A DNA stretch of 64,000 bases from Reichenbachiella ulvae (GCF_025833875.1 NZ_JAOYOD010000001.1:2542001-2606000); one strand, 5' to 3'. Numbered from the stretch's first letter, positions 51,456-61,152 are shown. Numbers and translations are program-made. Notes: generated by a model from the letters alone, not told the origin.

Positions 51456-53774
51456 ATGAAAGACTTAAAAACCGGCCTAATCGCTCTCGTTGTTGCGGGA
51501 GCCCTGGCCATCTCATGCCAAAATCAAAAAAAGACAACCGTATTAAACGGTAGAATTGAGAACCTATCAGAAGGTGATTGCATATTCACCCTTTGGTTCT
51601 TCGATATCGACAACGGTGCCAATACCAAATTAAGATTCAGCGCAGATATCGATTCTACTGGTTATTTCAAAATCAAAACAGATGAGATTACCGAACCTAC
51701 CATAGACGCATGGTTGACCATTGGAAATGAAGTGACCCAATTGGGTATAGCACCAGGAGACAGTCTCTATGTCGAACTGGACGCCAGAGCCTTTGACGAG
51801 ACCTTGAAGTACTCGGGCATAGGAGCAGCAAAGTGCAATTATAAAGCGACGAAGTTTCTACGGTATGAGGACAGTCAAGAAGGTATCAACTTTAGATACC
51901 TAAGTGATCTCGATTCAGAAGCGTTTCTTAGCTCTCTTAACGACCTCTTTGATGACAGATTAGCGCTGCTCGACTCTGTATATGGATCTGCCCAAAAGGA
52001 CAAATATTACTATGACGAGCGAGATGTCATGCAGGCCGAGAAACTCAATCTAATCGTCGAATATCTCAATCAAAACGAATCTTCTCCATCTGTTGAAGAA
52101 GCACTGAATCAAATTGATCTCAACGATCTAGAGGGGCATTTCTATCAAGGCTGGAGTAGAAACATCATAGTTAGATATATAGACAACCGCACTGCAACCA
52201 TAAGCGACCCCTATGAAAAATACCAGTGGGCGAAAGAGAACCTGGACGAAAGGCACATGACCTATATCAGAAGGGATCGGCTGAAGAACTGGATGATAGC
52301 AGACGAATCGGATCGCATCTTCAAAGAGCTAAAAGCCAACCCTAAACCGGAATTAGATTCGGCCAACCTGGCCTTTCACTCGCTAATCGAAGAATATCGT
52401 ACCCAAACTCCAACTGAACCATTAGAGTTCATAAAATTCGGAGCGGAATACAATGATGCCCCTTTCACCTTAAAGGGCAAGGTGCTGAACACAGGTATAA
52501 AAAAGGTCAATATTTACATCAGTGGTCTGGCCTTCAAAGGTCAAGAAACAATTGATGTAAATGAAGAGGGCAACTTCGACTTTTCGTTCAATCCACTTTA
52601 TACTAGAACCATCACCATTTCAGCGGGTAATCAATTTTCTCAAATGATCGTTTCTCCTGGAGCAGCATTGAGTATAATCATGGATGACCTGTTTTACTAT
52701 ATCGGTCAAGGGGCCAAGGAGAACAAGAGGCTCGCAGAGATGGCTTATTCAAATATCAGATTTGCCCCTAAATATATAACGGGTGAGGAAGTAACATCTA
52801 TGTCTGAAGACGAAATAAAAAAAGAACTAGATAAGAGGTATGCATCAGCCCAACAAGAACTAAGCAAGTATCTAAAAATGAATCAACTTTCGAAACCATT
52901 GGCCATTTACTTGCAAGCCAGTCTAGACATCCAACTGCTGCGGATGAAGGCTCAGGCTGAAATGATGAAGAAATACTTTGTAGCTCCAGAAGAGAAAGAA
53001 AAAGTCAATTTCTCAAAAGACTACTTTCAGTTTTTGAATGACCCAGCCTTAATCAATGATACCCTCATGATTACGGGAGAACTGGCACTAACCACTAGTT
53101 TAATAAACCAAGTAATGACTGATAAAGGCCTTGATTTCAAAATCGCAGAAGATCCTGCCTACAAGGAGAAATTGGCTATTACCAAATGTCTGGAAAGCAT
53201 GTCAAACAACGCCTATGAGCAGCTCGATAAAGATTTGGTTTATCTTTCGCAGCATACCGACAAGTCGTGGTTAGTCGAAACCGTAACATCGTATAAAGAT
53301 CAAAAAATGGCCTATTTCGAGACTTTAGTGATCCCAACCGGTGCGGAACTAACTGCAAATGAGTTATCTTCAGCTGATAGTTTGATGAGTCAGATTGTAG
53401 AAAAACACAAAGGAAAAAACATCTATGTAGACATCTGGGCTACATGGTGTGGTCCCTGCAAGGCAGAGTTCGCTTATGCAGAAGATTTCCATAAAGGCCT
53501 GGATGAGGAAAAAGTAAGTGTCGTGTACTTGGCTGCAAGAAGTAAAGAAAATAACTGGAAAACCTCCATCGCTGAATACCAATTGAATGGGGATCACTAC
53601 TTCTTAACCGATGAACAATATGATCAACTGGCCAAAAAATTTGAGCTGCGCGGCTTCCCACAGTACATGATCATCGACTCCAATGGCAAGGTACAGAGCA
53701 CGAATGCACCTCGACCTTCGGTTCGGTTGACAAGCCTGAATACCGATTTGATCGAGCAACTGAATACGATGTAA
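51456..53774 (+). CDS. TlpA-family thiol-disulfide oxidoreductase lipoprotein
   Basis: A 772-residue lipoprotein (lipobox AISC, Cys21). An N-terminal beta-sandwich (about 30-115, DUF4369-like) is followed by a long helical middle part, a second beta-sandwich region near 330-410, and a C-terminal thioredoxin domain with WCGPCKAEF (Cys665, Cys668). It is third in the BlaI-M56 operon (15-base gap) and so is probably induced by the same envelope signal. Such proteins reduce or isomerise disulfides in the periplasm. Its length is larger than usual for TlpA proteins because of the extra middle part. Confidence 0.85.
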   Translation: MKDLKTGLIALVVAGALAISCQNQKKTTVLNGRIENLSEGDCIFTLWFFDIDNGANTKLRFSADIDSTGYFKIKTDEITEPTIDAWLTIGNEVTQLGIAPGDSLYVELDARAFDETLKYSGIGAAKCNYKATKFLRYEDSQEGINFRYLSDLDSEAFLSSLNDLFDDRLALLDSVYGSAQKDKYYYDERDVMQAEKLNLIVEYLNQNESSPSVEEALNQIDLNDLEGHFYQGWSRNIIVRYIDNRTATISDPYEKYQWAKENLDERHMTYIRRDRLKNWMIADESDRIFKELKANPKPELDSANLAFHSLIEEYRTQTPTEPLEFIKFGAEYNDAPFTLKGKVLNTGIKKVNIYISGLAFKGQETIDVNEEGNFDFSFNPLYTRTITISAGNQFSQMIVSPGAALSIIMDDLFYYIGQGAKENKRLAEMAYSNIRFAPKYITGEEVTSMSEDEIKKELDKRYASAQQELSKYLKMNQLSKPLAIYLQASLDIQLLRMKAQAEMMKKYFVAPEEKEKVNFSKDYFQFLNDPALINDTLMITGELALTTSLINQVMTDKGLDFKIAEDPAYKEKLAITKCLESMSNNAYEQLDKDLVYLSQHTDKSWLVETVTSYKDQKMAYFETLVIPTGAELTANELSSADSLMSQIVEKHKGKNIYVDIWATWCGPCKAEFAYAEDFHKGLDEEKVSVVYLAARSKENNWKTSIAEYQLNGDHYFLTDEQYDQLAKKFELRGFPQYMIIDSNGKVQSTNAPRPSVRLTSLNTDLIEQLNTM

Positions 53775-53941
53775 GGTCAAGGTGTAACTCATCGAAATCC
53801 TTTTTTTCAACCCCTAAATCAACCAAACCCCAAATCCTTAACCTCTCTGCTGGAGTATTAGAATTATTATTACAGTGGAGGGGTTTATATTGTATTTTCC
53901 TCATACATGATCTATCTCATTGTTCGGGCTGATTTAGAACA

Positions 53942-53972
53942 TTTCACACTGACACCAGTCAATCTACTTTTG
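53942..53972 (+). promoter_or_regulatory. Bacteroidota-type promoter of the hemerythrin gene
   Basis: TTTC (53942-53945, one mismatch to TTTG), 19 bases, TACTTTTG (53965-53972). The start codon at 54000 follows 27 bases later. The promoter lies inside the longer open frame, which supports 54000 as the real start. Confidence 0.55.
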
Positions 53973-53999
53973 TACGCTTTTCATAAGAAACAATTCAAA

Positions 54000-54413
54000 A
54001 TGATCACCTGGAAAGAAGACTACAACACTGGCGTACAAGAGATCGACGAGCAACATCAGGACCTATTCGACTATATCAATCAACTAGATCAATGTATCCG
54101 AGACGAAGAATATGAAGGAGCCAGAATAGAGATCATTCTCAATTTCCTACAGATGTTTTGTGCAACCCACTTTTGTCTGGAAGAAGTATGCATGAGACAA
54201 AGAGCCTGTCCCGTTCAGGAAAAGAATAAAAAGGCGCACGACAAATTCTTGTCTTTCTATTCTGAGTTTCAGGACAAGTATAGAACTACCAACAATAAAG
54301 AATTGCTCATTCGCAAACTAAGAGAAGCGCTGGAAACCTGGCTGGTCAATCACATATTGAAGATTGACATGCACATCAAAAAATGCAACAATGTCAACAA
54401 AGCGGTCTATTAG
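54000..54413 (+). CDS. Bacteriohemerythrin with one missing iron ligand
   Basis: A 137-residue four-helix protein for oxygen (or NO) binding at a di-iron centre. Ligand positions visible: His19 (EQHQDLF), His57 and Glu61 (HFCLE), His80 (KAHDKF), His118 and Asp123 (HILKID). The first His of the usual HxxxH pair is Asn76, so only six of seven ligands are present. Six cysteines (32, 54, 59, 64, 70, 129) are also unusual. The longer frame from 53907 is rejected on account of the promoter. It overlaps the converging MOSC gene by 4 bases. Confidence 0.82.
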   Translation: MITWKEDYNTGVQEIDEQHQDLFDYINQLDQCIRDEEYEGARIEIILNFLQMFCATHFCLEEVCMRQRACPVQEKNKKAHDKFLSFYSEFQDKYRTTNNKELLIRKLREALETWLVNHILKIDMHIKKCNNVNKAVY

Positions 54414-55057
54414 TCTTGATGGACCGTATACTTTTTCAACAGCTTTTCTCGTAACTTCTTAGGTAAATAATCATCAGCCAAAAGCATTCTGAGGAATTCT
54501 GGCTCAGCACTTTTAGCGTATAGCAGATAGAACACATCGGCTATGGATAGGCCATTTTTGATCGGTTCGATGAGCTCAAACGTATCGCCGACTTTTACCT
54601 CGCCTTCCTCCAACACTCTAAGATACGATCCCGAATAGGTGGTTTGAATAAACTTCTTCAGTATCCCCTGGTCTCCAAACTTCACACCCAGTTTGTAACA
54701 GGGCTCGCGAGGCTCAGAAATTTGCACTTTGGCATTTCCCACCTGGTACACTTCGCCTACGATTAGCTTCGTTTCGTCCATTCCCTCGACGGTCAGATTC
54801 TCTCCAAACATACCATAGGGCATCTCCAAATCAGGATATTGCGCCTTCCAAAAATCGTAATGATCTGCTGAATAGAGATAGCAAGCTTTATCAACCCCTC
54901 CGTGATAGCGACGATCCACTACGGTATCACTATTCACATCTTCCTTACCTAGTTGGATAGCACCCATCGTGGGTACTTTGTATATTCCCGTCATTTCCTC
55001 CTTCCCTTTCCAATGGATCAGTTGAGGTTTAGCGAGATTTGTCGATACTATTTTCAT
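54410..55057 (-). CDS. MOSC-domain protein (YiiM-like)
   Basis: A 215-residue protein with a MOSC domain (about 25-165): DRRYHGGVDKACYLYS, MFGENLTVEGMDE and the conserved cysteine in EPREPCYKLG (Cys120), which binds the molybdenum cofactor or its sulfur. A short C-terminal helix pair is present (about 170-215), as in YiiM-type proteins, which reduce N-hydroxylated compounds. The start is supported by AAGGAG just before the ATG, one of the few clear ribosome sites in the window. Confidence 0.88.
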   Translation of the reverse strand: MKIVSTNLAKPQLIHWKGKEEMTGIYKVPTMGAIQLGKEDVNSDTVVDRRYHGGVDKACYLYSADHYDFWKAQYPDLEMPYGMFGENLTVEGMDETKLIVGEVYQVGNAKVQISEPREPCYKLGVKFGDQGILKKFIQTTYSGSYLRVLEEGEVKVGDTFELIEPIKNGLSIADVFYLLYAKSAEPEFLRMLLADDYLPKKLREKLLKKYTVHQD

Positions 55058-55199
55058 ACTCCTTCAAGTCTAATGTCGTCTAAGCTAATAACGTCAAAAA
55101 ATGGATTTTCGTCCATCATGTTCATTCAAACCCTTAAATTTTAACGTTTCAATTCTCTATTTGTTGAAATTCCAATGTTAACTATTCTTCTTTCGAAGA

Positions 55200-56039
55200 T
55201 CATGCTACCCGTTCATTGGGCCGCATAGGATCCTGTCTCAGTAAACGACTTGTTACCAGATACAAATTCGGATGATACTCTTTTAGCTTTTTTGGCTGCT
55301 CAAAAAACACCTCAATCAATACTGCGAAAAACTCTTGATAATGCACCGCCGCATAGGGACGAAATATGGACTCTAATCCCTGATTGATTTTATTGGATTC
55401 TTCCACCGTATAGTGATTGAAAATCTGGATATCCTCCCAGTCAAAATAAGAGTATTCCTCATTTTTGATCATATTTTCTAGTCGTAGGGCATGCGCCATT
55501 TCGTGTAGCCCCAGGTTTCGCCCATTGTCGTGATGGACATACCCTTCTACAAAGTCTTTCCAACTCAAGAGAATTCTACCCGCTTTATGCACTTCTCCAG
55601 CATTGAACTGTTGCATCCCCTCGGAGAAGTAAAAGTCCGGGTAAACATAGATATCCTTAAAATGTGCAAAATACACTCCTGGCAAACCAAAAGTCAACTG
55701 AATCGCAGAAGCAGCTATTAGCACCTTCATCTCAGGTTCTACTTGCAAGAGTTCTCCTGCTGGATAGAAATTCTTCGAGTCTATGAACTTTTGAACTCGC
55801 TTCTCGAATAATCGTTTATTCTTGACATTTAAGGTATGATAATAAAGGAATGCCCCTTCCAGTATTTTCTTATACTCTGGGTTCAGATTTCTGATGATCA
55901 AATAACGATTGATAGGCTGACGAAAGAGATAGTTCAATACATATCTGGTACCCCTGACCGCACCGACCACTTCCCCTCCAACTATGTAGACCATCATGGC
56001 CAATAATGCCAAAAGGATAAATAAAGAAATGAAACTCAT
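55200..56039 (-). CDS. MtfA-like (M90) zinc peptidase, membrane anchored
   Basis: A 279-residue protein with an N-terminal membrane helix (about 3-21) and a MtfA/M90 peptidase domain (about 55-270). The zinc motif is HEMAH (His179, Glu180, His183), and further along AVHYQEFFAVLIEVFFEQP supplies the probable third ligand Glu. MtfA in E. coli binds Mlc and is an aminopeptidase; the helix here is an addition compared with E. coli. Single gene, divergent from an SLC13 permease. Confidence 0.8.
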   Translation of the reverse strand: MSFISLFILLALLAMMVYIVGGEVVGAVRGTRYVLNYLFRQPINRYLIIRNLNPEYKKILEGAFLYYHTLNVKNKRLFEKRVQKFIDSKNFYPAGELLQVEPEMKVLIAASAIQLTFGLPGVYFAHFKDIYVYPDFYFSEGMQQFNAGEVHKAGRILLSWKDFVEGYVHHDNGRNLGLHEMAHALRLENMIKNEEYSYFDWEDIQIFNHYTVEESNKINQGLESIFRPYAAVHYQEFFAVLIEVFFEQPKKLKEYHPNLYLVTSRLLRQDPMRPNERVA

Positions 56040-56229
56040 TTAAAATCAAATAAGGGTTGGTTTCGAATCAGCCAAAATAACAAATTATCAGTATTCGAGC
56101 TGCACCAATTTTCTAGATCGTCGAACATTTCTCCTTTTATCAAAAAGAAAGTTTAAGATTTCTTTGCTAGACCTTATGTTGTAATTGCTCAGTTACACAT
56201 CTTTACCGTTTGATTATTTACACGAGTAC

Positions 56230-58014
56230 ATGGACGCACTTATTTTAGCAGGTATTATTGGGGTTTCACTATTGCTGTTCATTAGTGAGAAGGTTCGTGT
56301 AGATGTGGTGGCCCTACTGATCATGAGTGCTTTGATCGCTACTGGCATACTATCTCCGAAAGAGGCCATCCTGGGCTTCAGTAATGCCGCCACCGTCACG
56401 GTGCTTTTTATGTTTATGCTAAGTGCCGCTCTTCTCAATACGGGAGCGCTCAATCAATTAGGAGTCTTTTTTGCCAAGACCTTTCAAAGAAATCATACCT
56501 TAGGTTTATTTACGATGATGATTTTTGTGGCCATTGTATCTGCATTCATCAACAATACTCCTGTAGTTGCTCTATTCATCCCCATCGTGGTTCAAACCGC
56601 CAAGGAAATCAATATTTCTCCTGGCAAATTACTAATCCCCCTCTCTTTCGCATCGATATTCGGAGGTATGTGCACCTTGATAGGTACCTCAACTAACGTG
56701 CTAGTGGACGGAATTGCACGTCAAAACGGTTTAGAAGGCTTTGACATGTTTACGCTGGCCCCTGCAGGTGGTACTCTTTTGGTAGTGGGCATGCTTTATA
56801 TGTTGATTTTTGGCAAAAAACTCTTACCTAATCGTGAAGCCAAAGGAGAGAACAATGGTTACCACTTGAGAGAGTATTTGATGGAAATCGAGCTGTTTGA
56901 AGAGGCAAGATCTGTTGGGCAAAAAATTGTGAATGCACCTTTAGTAAAGGAATACGGAATGGATATCCTGGAAGTGATGAGAGGAAAAGAGGTCTTTTCC
57001 CTTCCTACCGGAGACTTCATCCTGAAAGCAGGGGATGTACTGAAGGCAAGATGCAATGTAGAAAAACTTAAAAAACTGAAAGATAAGCTTCAGATACGTT
57101 TAAATCCAGTTCTGAAAATTAGTGATCATGAATTTACCTCAGATGAAACTTCACTGGTAGAGCTGATCATCACTTCCAACTCAAGATTTGAAGGCAAAAC
57201 CATGCAGGAGGTTAATTTCCGTCAGCGATACAGAGCCATTCCTCTGGCCATCAAACATCGGGAAGACATTATCCATGAGCGTCTGATGAATACACCACTA
57301 AAGGCCGGGGATATTGTATTAGTTGAAATCAAGAACAACCGACTCAACAAACTCAAAGAAGAAGAAAATCAACAAAATCAGCCTTTTCTTTTATTAACTG
57401 AGCACCCTAATCACCCCATCAATTGGAAAAACTTCAGTATAGTAATGGCTTGTCTAGCTGGAGTAGTTTTACTGTCTACCTTCAACATTCTACATGTTTT
57501 GGGGGGCACGGTGATTGCATCTGCAGTACTTATTTTGACCAAGTGTATCCCCGTTAAAAACATCTATGATGTGATAGACTGGAAGGTGGTTTTTCTTTTG
57601 GCAGGTGCTCTTAGCTTAGGTATCGCCATGGAAAAGACGGGTTTGAGCAACATGATAGCAGACAGGGTAATAGGAATTGTAGGGCCGTTCGGACCTATAG
57701 CTATTATTTCCAGCCTTTTCTTACTGACTATGCTACTGACAGAAGTGATGTCCAACAATGCCAGCGCAGCATTGCTGGCCCCTATCGCCATAGCAACCGC
57801 ACACCAGCTAGATGTCAATGCCATGCCTTTTTTAGTAGCCATTACACTCGGTGCTTCTGCCAGCTTCATGACGCCAGTGGGCTATCAAACCAATACGATG
57901 ATCTATGGTGCCGGTGGTTATAGATTCAGAGACTTTACCAAAGTAGGTCTGGGATTAGGTATCCTTTTCTGGCTGGTAGCGACTCTGGTCATTCCATTCT
58001 TTTACGAAATTTAG
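56230..58014 (+). CDS. SLC13/DASS-family permease with TrkA-C domains
   Basis: A 594-residue membrane protein with about 11 helices in two halves. The halves contain the family patterns NNTPVVALFIPIV and IGTSTNVLVDG (first half), and EVMSNNASAALLAPIA and FMTPVGYQTN (second half). Between them (about 200-370) lie two TrkA-C (RCK_C) domains. Members transport sulfate, di- or tricarboxylates, or other anions with sodium. The frame runs upstream to a TTG at 56185, and the ATG at 56230 is chosen. Substrate is not decidable. Confidence 0.88.
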   Translation: MDALILAGIIGVSLLLFISEKVRVDVVALLIMSALIATGILSPKEAILGFSNAATVTVLFMFMLSAALLNTGALNQLGVFFAKTFQRNHTLGLFTMMIFVAIVSAFINNTPVVALFIPIVVQTAKEINISPGKLLIPLSFASIFGGMCTLIGTSTNVLVDGIARQNGLEGFDMFTLAPAGGTLLVVGMLYMLIFGKKLLPNREAKGENNGYHLREYLMEIELFEEARSVGQKIVNAPLVKEYGMDILEVMRGKEVFSLPTGDFILKAGDVLKARCNVEKLKKLKDKLQIRLNPVLKISDHEFTSDETSLVELIITSNSRFEGKTMQEVNFRQRYRAIPLAIKHREDIIHERLMNTPLKAGDIVLVEIKNNRLNKLKEEENQQNQPFLLLTEHPNHPINWKNFSIVMACLAGVVLLSTFNILHVLGGTVIASAVLILTKCIPVKNIYDVIDWKVVFLLAGALSLGIAMEKTGLSNMIADRVIGIVGPFGPIAIISSLFLLTMLLTEVMSNNASAALLAPIAIATAHQLDVNAMPFLVAITLGASASFMTPVGYQTNTMIYGAGGYRFRDFTKVGLGLGILFWLVATLVIPFFYEI

Positions 58015-58033
58015 AATAACTCATAGCCAATAC

Positions 58034-58064
58034 TTTGAAGAGTCTCTAGGAGGCATTAATTTCG
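58034..58064 (+). promoter_or_regulatory. Promoter of tRNA-Pro
   Basis: TTTG (58034-58037), 19 bases, TAATTTCG (58057-58064, one mismatch to TAnnTTTG). The mature tRNA begins 18 bases downstream. Confidence 0.6.
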
Positions 58065-58081
58065 CACACCCTAAAATAGTT

Positions 58082-58155
58082 CGGGATGTGGCTCAGTCCG
58101 GTAGAGTACTCGCATGGGGTGCGAGGGGTCGCTGGTTCGAATCCAGTCATCCCGA
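58082..58155 (+). tRNA. tRNA-Pro (GGG)
   Basis: A 74-base cloverleaf. Acceptor arms CGGGATG (58082-58088) / CATCCCG (58148-58154), anticodon stem CTCGC / GCGAG around the loop ATGGGGT, giving anticodon GGG, and T-arm GCTGG-TTCGAAT-CCAGT. No CCA is encoded. Promoter and terminator are visible on either side, so it is a single-gene unit. Confidence 0.95.
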
Positions 58156-58164
58156 CACAAAAAA

Positions 58165-58195
58165 AGCCCAGACACTTGTCTGGGCTTTTCTTTTG
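58165..58195 (+). terminator. Intrinsic terminator of tRNA-Pro
   Basis: AGCCCAGAC / GTCTGGGCT stem (58165-58186) with a four-base loop, then TTTCTTTT. It lies 9 bases past the tRNA and also faces the 3' end of the THX gene. Confidence 0.85.
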
Positions 58196-58203
58196 TAGTT
58201 ACA

Positions 58204-58320
58204 CTACTTACTTTTCTTGTCAGAGCTCTCAGTTGAGGTCTTCTTTTTATGAGGCCGTCTTACCCCATATGAACCTGCACTGATTTTCCCTTTCTTGGTT
58301 TTTTTATCACCTTTTCCCAT
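58204..58320 (-). CDS. 30S ribosomal protein THX
   Basis: A 38-residue, very basic peptide MGKGDKKTKKGKISAGSYG followed by VRRPHKKK. This is the pattern of bTHX, a small protein at the head of the 30S subunit in Thermus and in many Bacteroidota. It is easily missed because of its length. The C-terminal tail (TSTESSDKKSK) is longer than in Thermus. Single gene between the tRNA-Pro terminator and an M13 peptidase gene. Confidence 0.85.
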   Translation of the reverse strand: MGKGDKKTKKGKISAGSYGVRRPHKKKTSTESSDKKSK

Positions 58321-58368
58321 AAAAATTAGATTTTAGTTCAGGTGAAAATTTAACCATTAATCAAGTTC

Positions 58369-60426
58369 CTACCAAATCTGAGCTCTTTCTTCCACATCCT
58401 TGTACAATACATCCCCTTCTTTGATTTCAAATGCGTCATAAAAAATTTCCAAATTGGAAAGTGGGCCATTTACTCTATGAATGGCAGGTGCATGTGTATC
58501 TCTGATCAAAAGCTGCTGTTCTAGTTGAGGCTTATATTTTGATCTCCAAATGGTACCATACGATAGAAAGAAACGCTGCTCAGGAGTCAAACCATCGATA
58601 GATTCAGGTCTTCCATTTTTCTCGTATTGCATCATCAAGGCATCAAATGCGATGTTCACACCACCCAGGTCAGCAATATTCTCTCCCAATGTCAATTTCC
58701 CATTCACGTTGAGTGTATCCTGCACAGTCAGATTGTTGAATTGCTCTTCCAGTACTTTAGCACGCGCCTCAAATCTGGCTGCATCCTCTGGAGTCCACCA
58801 ATCCTTTAGCTCTCCGTCTGCATTATATTTTCTACCGGAATCATCAAATCCATGAGTGATCTCGTGTCCGATTACCGAACCAATTCCGCCATAGTTGACA
58901 GCATCATCGGCTTTATAATTATAGAATGGAGGTTGTAAAATCCCAGCTGGGAACACAATTTCATTGGCCGGAGGATAGTAGTAGGCGTTCACAATAGATG
59001 CTGGCATCAACCATTCATCCTGATCGATAGGCTTACCTATTCGGCCCAGGTTATCATCGTTGGACCACATCGCAGCATTCCAGTGATTTTCCAGATAGCT
59101 ATCTGGTGCAATATCAATCGAACTATAATCATCCCAGCTATCAGGATAACCAATTTTAACCTTCAGTGCGGTCAGCTTTTTATGCGCTTCTTCTTTTGTT
59201 TCTGGTCCCATCCAGTCAAGGCTATCGATTCGAACATGTAGAGCCGCCTTGATGTTATTGACCATCTCCATGCATTTGTCTTTAGCCTCTGGAGGAAAGA
59301 CTTCATTGACATAAAGCTTGCTCAAGGCATCCCCAAGATCATCATTGGTCGCATTAACGATTCGCTTTAATCTTGGACGCATTTCATCCTGACCAGACAA
59401 TTTCTTGTTGTAGAATTCAAAAGAGGCTTTCACAAAATCATGGGACAAATGGGAAGCACTAGAACTGATCATTCGTACTTTCAAATAATCTTTGATAGTC
59501 TGCATATCAGCAGCAGCCACGATCTCCGGCAGACTCTTCATATACTCCAGCTGATTCACATTGATTTCAGTCGCATTCTTGGCCTGCATATCTTCATAAA
59601 AACTCGCCCAATCGATCCAATCACAGACCTCTTGAAATTCAGCCATAGACATTTTGTTGTATGTCAAGTCCGGATCTCTTCTTTCCAATCTGGTCATGGA
59701 TTTTTCGGCTAGCGCATATTCCAGTCCATACACCGCTTCAGCTTTTTCTCTGGCCACTGCAGAATCCTCCCCTACTAAGGACAGTAGTTTGGTCAAGTAT
59801 TGCTTGTAAGCTTCGATAATATCCTTGCCGCTTGCGTCCTCTTTGAAATAGTAATCACGATCAGGCAGACCCAATCCTGATTGCACAACACTTAGAAGGT
59901 ACTGATCAGATTGCTTGTCGTCGATTGATACATATTCACCAAAAAAAGGATTGATGCCGCGTCTGTGCAATTTCACTAACATATCCTGAAGTCCTTCGGC
60001 ATCCTTAATGGCTTCAATTTGAGTTAGCATTTCTTCTAATGGCTTGGCTCCTTGCTTTTCAATTCCCAAAGAATCCATTCCCGAAGCAAAGTAATTGGCT
60101 GCTTTCATCTCGTTGCTATTCGCATCGTAGATTTCACCTTTGCTAGCTTGCTTCAAAACAAATTCCAGTACTTCTTCATTGCTTTCCAGCAATTCGTAAA
60201 AACTCCCCCATCCAGATCGGTCAGAAGGAATCTCTGTCGAGTCCAACCAAACGCCATTAGTATAGCGAAAGAAGTTATCGCCAGGATTGGCTTTGGTATC
60301 TAAGAAAGACAGATCCAATGCAGGTTCTGATTCCTCAGTATTATCAGTTTCGGGTTTACTACATGATGTTGCCAATATGGATACAGCGGTGAGTGCCCCT
60401 AAAAAAATTAAAAAAGGCTTTTTCAT
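58369..60426 (-). CDS. M13 family (neprilysin-type) metallopeptidase, lipoprotein
   Basis: A 685-residue zinc endopeptidase. A lipoprotein signal ends at Cys22 (LATSC). The M13 N-domain spans about 45-420. The catalytic domain has NAYYYPPANEIVFPAGILQ (in pieces), the zinc motif HEITH (His521, Glu522, His525), the third ligand in ENIADLGG (Glu582), and a late RDTHAPAIHRVNGPLSN. All key residues are present. It should cut short peptides in the envelope. The longer frame to 60465 starts with TTG and is not used. Confidence 0.93.
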   Translation of the reverse strand: MKKPFLIFLGALTAVSILATSCSKPETDNTEESEPALDLSFLDTKANPGDNFFRYTNGVWLDSTEIPSDRSGWGSFYELLESNEEVLEFVLKQASKGEIYDANSNEMKAANYFASGMDSLGIEKQGAKPLEEMLTQIEAIKDAEGLQDMLVKLHRRGINPFFGEYVSIDDKQSDQYLLSVVQSGLGLPDRDYYFKEDASGKDIIEAYKQYLTKLLSLVGEDSAVAREKAEAVYGLEYALAEKSMTRLERRDPDLTYNKMSMAEFQEVCDWIDWASFYEDMQAKNATEINVNQLEYMKSLPEIVAAADMQTIKDYLKVRMISSSASHLSHDFVKASFEFYNKKLSGQDEMRPRLKRIVNATNDDLGDALSKLYVNEVFPPEAKDKCMEMVNNIKAALHVRIDSLDWMGPETKEEAHKKLTALKVKIGYPDSWDDYSSIDIAPDSYLENHWNAAMWSNDDNLGRIGKPIDQDEWLMPASIVNAYYYPPANEIVFPAGILQPPFYNYKADDAVNYGGIGSVIGHEITHGFDDSGRKYNADGELKDWWTPEDAARFEARAKVLEEQFNNLTVQDTLNVNGKLTLGENIADLGGVNIAFDALMMQYEKNGRPESIDGLTPEQRFFLSYGTIWRSKYKPQLEQQLLIRDTHAPAIHRVNGPLSNLEIFYDAFEIKEGDVLYKDVEERAQIW

Positions 60427-60556
60427 AGTTTGTCGTTTGAGATAATTCAGGGTCAAGTAAATCAATTGCTATGAAAAGATAAGTACTTTATCCATGAGTG
60501 GTCAATAATTGATTTAGCATTGTCTTCTTTCATGCAATTCTCCTATTATTGTAGCT

Positions 60557-61054
60557 ATGTTAAGTCTTCGCAATATCAAAATGCTCGTACTAGACGTGGA
60601 TGGCACCATGACAGATGGTAGCATCAACGTGATGGATGATGGGAGCCAATTCAAAAAATTCAGTGCCAAAGACGGATTGGGAATCAAAATGTTGATCCAA
60701 CAAGGTATCGTAGTAGCGATCATCAGTCACAGCTCTACTGCGGAAGCCATTGAGGCCAGAGCTAAAATGCTAGGCATCAAACATGTGTATGCAGGCCATG
60801 AAGAAAAGGATGTGATCCTGGATCAGTGGCTCGAAGACCTAAAAATCCCTTTAGACGAAATAGCTTTTATAGGCGATGACTTAAACGATCTTCCTGTGAT
60901 GCGTAAAGTAGGTTTTTCGGCTTGTCCGTCAGACTCTTCAAAGGACGTAATCGACTATGTGGATGTCGTACTGGAATCAAAAGGTGGTGATGGTTGCGTA
61001 CGCGAATTTATAGACAAACATATGGCCGTCACCTACCAAAGAATGGCCCTCTAG
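60557..61054 (+). CDS. kdsC: KdsC-like HAD phosphatase
   Basis: A 165-residue HAD-superfamily hydrolase without a cap. Motif I is VLDVDGTMTDG (Asp13, Asp15), motif II is in AIISHSS, and motif IV is FIGDDLNDLPVM. The sequence and length match 3-deoxy-D-manno-octulosonate 8-phosphate phosphatase, which makes Kdo for lipopolysaccharide. No kdsA, kdsB or kdsD gene is near, so the KDO role is inferred from similarity only. Confidence 0.85.
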   Translation: MLSLRNIKMLVLDVDGTMTDGSINVMDDGSQFKKFSAKDGLGIKMLIQQGIVVAIISHSSTAEAIEARAKMLGIKHVYAGHEEKDVILDQWLEDLKIPLDEIAFIGDDLNDLPVMRKVGFSACPSDSSKDVIDYVDVVLESKGGDGCVREFIDKHMAVTYQRMAL

Positions 61055-61152
61055 TCGCCATGCCCACTGGGCAGTTTGGGCACACATCTTCATCCATTAA
61101 ATAACACTTTCCTCTCCATCTGTTTATTGGTACCTAACAAGTGCCAAAACCT

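Noticed and set aside
53907..53999. Upstream start for the hemerythrin gene
   Set aside because: A good -7 promoter element lies inside this stretch, and the hemerythrin domain starts at the ATG at 54000.
61071..61083. TGCCC/GGGCA hairpin after the KdsC-like gene as a terminator
   Set aside because: The stem is only 5 bp with a 3-base loop and no U-tract follows.
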